From positions 3,980,623 to 4,044,622 of the forward strand of contig NZ_JPON01000001.1 of NCBI RefSeq assembly GCF_000733935.1: DNA of 64,000 nt, written 5' to 3'. Each line of letters starts with the position of its first letter. Positions within the stretch are counted from its first letter, which is position 1. This document shows, in pieces, positions 61,731 to 64,000 of this stretch. A model generated the notes under the pieces. It ran no database searches and was not told the DNA's origin. It saw nothing but the letters and a program-made list of their open reading frames with translations. Position numbers and translations under genes: made by a program. The stretch is from Methylomarinum vadi (GTDB taxonomy: Bacteria; Pseudomonadota; Gammaproteobacteria; Methylococcales; Methylomonadaceae).

Positions 61731-64000
61731 GTGGATAAACAAGCTCAATATCTAGTCGGAATCGATCTGGGGACGACCCATACTGCCGTCGCCTATAGCC
61801 GCGCCGACCTGGCTGCGCATGAAATCGATATTTTCGCTATCGATCAGCTGGTGGCGCCGGGACAGGTGGCGCCGAGATCGCTGTTGCCGTCCGTGCGCTA
61901 TCACCCCGCCGAGGGCGAGTTGAGCGAGGACGACATCCGCTTTTCGCCGGCCGGTGACAAGGCCGTCGTCGGCGAGGCCGCCCGGCTGCTGGGTGCGAAA
62001 ACCCAGGGACGTCTGGTGACCAGCGCCAAGAGCTGGCTGTCTCATCCGGCAGTCGATCATGGTGCCGCCATTCTGCCGTGGGGCAGCGCCGAGGAGATCG
62101 ACAAAGTATCGCCCTTGGACGCCAGCGCTAGTTATCTGGCCCATGTCCGTAACGTTTGGCGGCATCGCTTTCCCGACGCCCCTTTAGAAGAACAGGATAT
62201 CGTCATCACCGTGCCTGCTTCGTTCGACGAGGCGGCCAGATCGTTGACTTTGGAAGCCGCTCGCATTGCCGGCTTGGCCGATGTCCGGTTGCTCGAAGAA
62301 CCGCAGGCGGTTTGTTACGACTGGCTGCGCCGGCACGCCGGGAATATCCGCCAGGCATTGGCCGATGTGCATTTGCTGCTGGTTTGCGATGTCGGCGGCG
62401 GCACCACGGACCTGACCCTGATCAAGGTCGAGCCCGGCGAAAAAGAGCCGAAATTGACCCGGATCGGGGTCGGCGACCATTTGATGCTAGGCGGCGATAA
62501 TATCGACCTGGCCTTGGCGCGCCTGGCGGAAGGGCGCTTGAATCCAGGCGAGAAAAAATTGTCGACGGCCGATTTTTCCCAATTAATCGAGCAATGCCGC
62601 ATCGCCAAAGAGCAACTACTGGCCGACGACGCGCCGGAGCAGGTCAACGTGACGCTGTTGGGAGGCGGCTCCCGTCTGATCGGCGGCAGCCGGACCACAT
62701 CATTGACACGGGATGAAGTCAGAAATATCGCGCTGGACGGTTTTTTCCCGTTGTCCGCTATCGATGAATTGCCGGACAAAAAGCGAAGCGGGGTGGTCGA
62801 GTTCGGTTTGCCGTACGCGGCGGAACCGGCCGTCAGCAAACATATCGCCGCTTTTTTGCATATGCACGGCAATGCGGCCAAGGAGGCCCTAGGCAAGGAC
62901 AGCATCGCGCCGGATGCGTTGCTGCTGAATGGCGGGGTATTTCGCAGTCAGCCGTTGACGCAACGGGTCATTGATCTGCTCAACAGTTGGAGCGACAAAT
63001 CGCCGAAGTTGCTGGAAAACAACCATCCGGAATTGGCGGTGGCCTACGGCGCCGTCAGCTATGCGGTGGCGCGCCGGGAAAAAAACATTCGTATCGGCGG
63101 CGGTTCCGCGCGCAGCTATTTTTTACTGATCGAAAGCGGTAAGCAACAGCAGCAGGGCGTTTGTATCCTGCCGAAAGGCAGCGAAGAAGGCAACGAAATT
63201 CGCCTGAGCGGGCAACAATTCGCCTTACGGGTAGGGCAGCCGGTCCGTTTTCATCTGGTTTCCCACAGCGGCGACGGCGATTACCGGCCCGGACAATTGG
63301 TCGACGTCGACGATGACTATTTCCATTCTCTGCCGCCTTTGGCCGTGGCTTTCGAGGGTGAGGACAAAGCCGAAGTGGCGGTGCAGTTGGTGGCAACGCA
63401 TACCGAAATCGGCACATTGCAGATTCAATGCGTTGCAATAGCCGATGAAAATCGTCGCTGGGATGTCGAATTTCAGCTGCGTAAAAAAGGAGTCGCCGCA
63501 AGCGGCGATGTCGAGCTGCCGCCCCAGTTCGAGCAGGCGGCCGAGAATATTCAGCGGGTGTTCGGAGCCAAATCCAAACAGGTAAATCCCAAGGCGGTCA
63601 AAAGCCTGCGCGCCGATCTGGAGAAAGCGCTGGGCATGGGGCGGGCAGAGTGGGATACGCCATTATTGCGAGCCCTGTTCGCGGTATTGCTGGACGGCCT
63701 GAAGAACCGGCGCCGTTCGGAGAACCATGAAAGGGTCTGGCTCAGCCTGACCGGTTTCTGCCTGCGTCCCGGCTTCGGTTATCCGCTGGACGATTGGCGT
63801 GTCGATCAATTATGGAAAACCTACCAACAGGGCATCCAGTTCGTCAACGAACAGCAGAACTGGAGCGAGTGGTGGACGCTGTGGCGGCGTATCGCCGGCG
63901 GCCTCGACACAGAGGCCCAGCAGCGGCTGTTGAAAGATATCGCCAAATTCCTTAATCCGGCTGCGGCCCGGCAGGCAGGGGTGGCCAAACAAATCAAGAC
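61731..64000 (+). CDS. Hsp70-family protein (3' end beyond the window)
   Basis: At least 756 codons, open to the window end. The N-terminal ATPase domain has GIDLGTTHTAVA (about 10-21), the second phosphate loop CDVGGGTTDLTLI near residue 222 and the adenosine motif LNGGVF near 400; the C-terminal part is not the DnaK substrate domain and looks like the longer, extended Hsp70 family rather than DnaK. Function unknown. The start is GTG at 61731: an in-frame TAA lies 12 bp upstream, so no earlier start exists. The gene is 40 bp after yqaA and could be co-transcribed. Confidence 0.85.
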   Translation, partial: MDKQAQYLVGIDLGTTHTAVAYSRADLAAHEIDIFAIDQLVAPGQVAPRSLLPSVRYHPAEGELSEDDIRFSPAGDKAVVGEAARLLGAKTQGRLVTSAKSWLSHPAVDHGAAILPWGSAEEIDKVSPLDASASYLAHVRNVWRHRFPDAPLEEQDIVITVPASFDEAARSLTLEAARIAGLADVRLLEEPQAVCYDWLRRHAGNIRQALADVHLLLVCDVGGGTTDLTLIKVEPGEKEPKLTRIGVGDHLMLGGDNIDLALARLAEGRLNPGEKKLSTADFSQLIEQCRIAKEQLLADDAPEQVNVTLLGGGSRLIGGSRTTSLTRDEVRNIALDGFFPLSAIDELPDKKRSGVVEFGLPYAAEPAVSKHIAAFLHMHGNAAKEALGKDSIAPDALLLNGGVFRSQPLTQRVIDLLNSWSDKSPKLLENNHPELAVAYGAVSYAVARREKNIRIGGGSARSYFLLIESGKQQQQGVCILPKGSEEGNEIRLSGQQFALRVGQPVRFHLVSHSGDGDYRPGQLVDVDDDYFHSLPPLAVAFEGEDKAEVAVQLVATHTEIGTLQIQCVAIADENRRWDVEFQLRKKGVAASGDVELPPQFEQAAENIQRVFGAKSKQVNPKAVKSLRADLEKALGMGRAEWDTPLLRALFAVLLDGLKNRRRSENHERVWLSLTGFCLRPGFGYPLDDWRVDQLWKTYQQGIQFVNEQQNWSEWWTLWRRIAGGLDTEAQQRLLKDIAKFLNPAAARQAGVAKQIK

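Overview
The window is a 64 kb chromosomal piece of a Gram-negative, polarly flagellated gammaproteobacterium. Evidence for the group: a FleQ/FlrA - FlrB - FlrC regulatory hierarchy with sigma-54 promoters, LPS inner-core genes (hldD, waaA), a surE-pcm-yqaA operon, a SmrA-type protein, and a DUF2232 membrane protein between rpsR and rplI. A PEP-CTERM surface protein, two exosortase-associated acyltransferases, a copper/silver-type RND pump and an orphan hypF together suggest a Methylococcales methanotroph or a relative. That is inference: no methane or methanol oxidation gene is in view.

Layout. (1) 1-5.9 kb: 3' end of dnaB, then alr and radA; on the minus strand a tandem-FHA protein with a PilZ protein, and a CorB-like transporter. 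(2) 6.2-17.3 kb: fleQ, flrB-flrC and fliEFGHIJK. Sigma-54 -24/-12 elements precede flrB and fliE, as expected if FleQ activates flrBC and FlrC activates fliE onward. (3) 17.3-21.9 kb: a structured spacer, then rpsF-rpsR-DUF2232-rplI, hldD and waaA. (4) 22.1-27.6 kb: a PhnA/YjdM-like gene, then a tight minus-strand operon of TonB-dependent receptor, YfiR-like periplasmic protein and GGDEF-EAL enzyme, which looks like an envelope-sensing c-di-GMP module. (5) 28.0-36.0 kb: orphan hypF and a CusABC/CzcABC-type efflux operon.

(6) 36.2-46.1 kb: a visibly AT-richer accessory region with long spacers. It holds a double-hotdog MaoC-like protein, a stand-alone cNMP-binding domain, two paralogous LuxI/FeeM-like acyltransferases of the exosortase-associated family, an exported TPR protein, a vanillyl-alcohol-oxidase-family flavoprotein and a PEP-CTERM protein with a near-consensus sigma-54 promoter. 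This is the best candidate for an undescribed system: acyl metabolite synthesis and modification tied to a sorted surface protein.

(7) 46.3-64 kb: purM, a DUF2066 gene, a glcD-like oxidase, an unknown membrane protein, a dynamin-like protein with a degenerate P-loop, a Na/Pi cotransporter with a small overlapping partner, a DUF6765-like protein, an AspT/YidE-type transporter split by an IS200/IS605 element, uppP, a smr gene, surE-pcm-yqaA and the start of an Hsp70-family gene that runs off the end. No tRNA, rRNA or CRISPR array was recognised.
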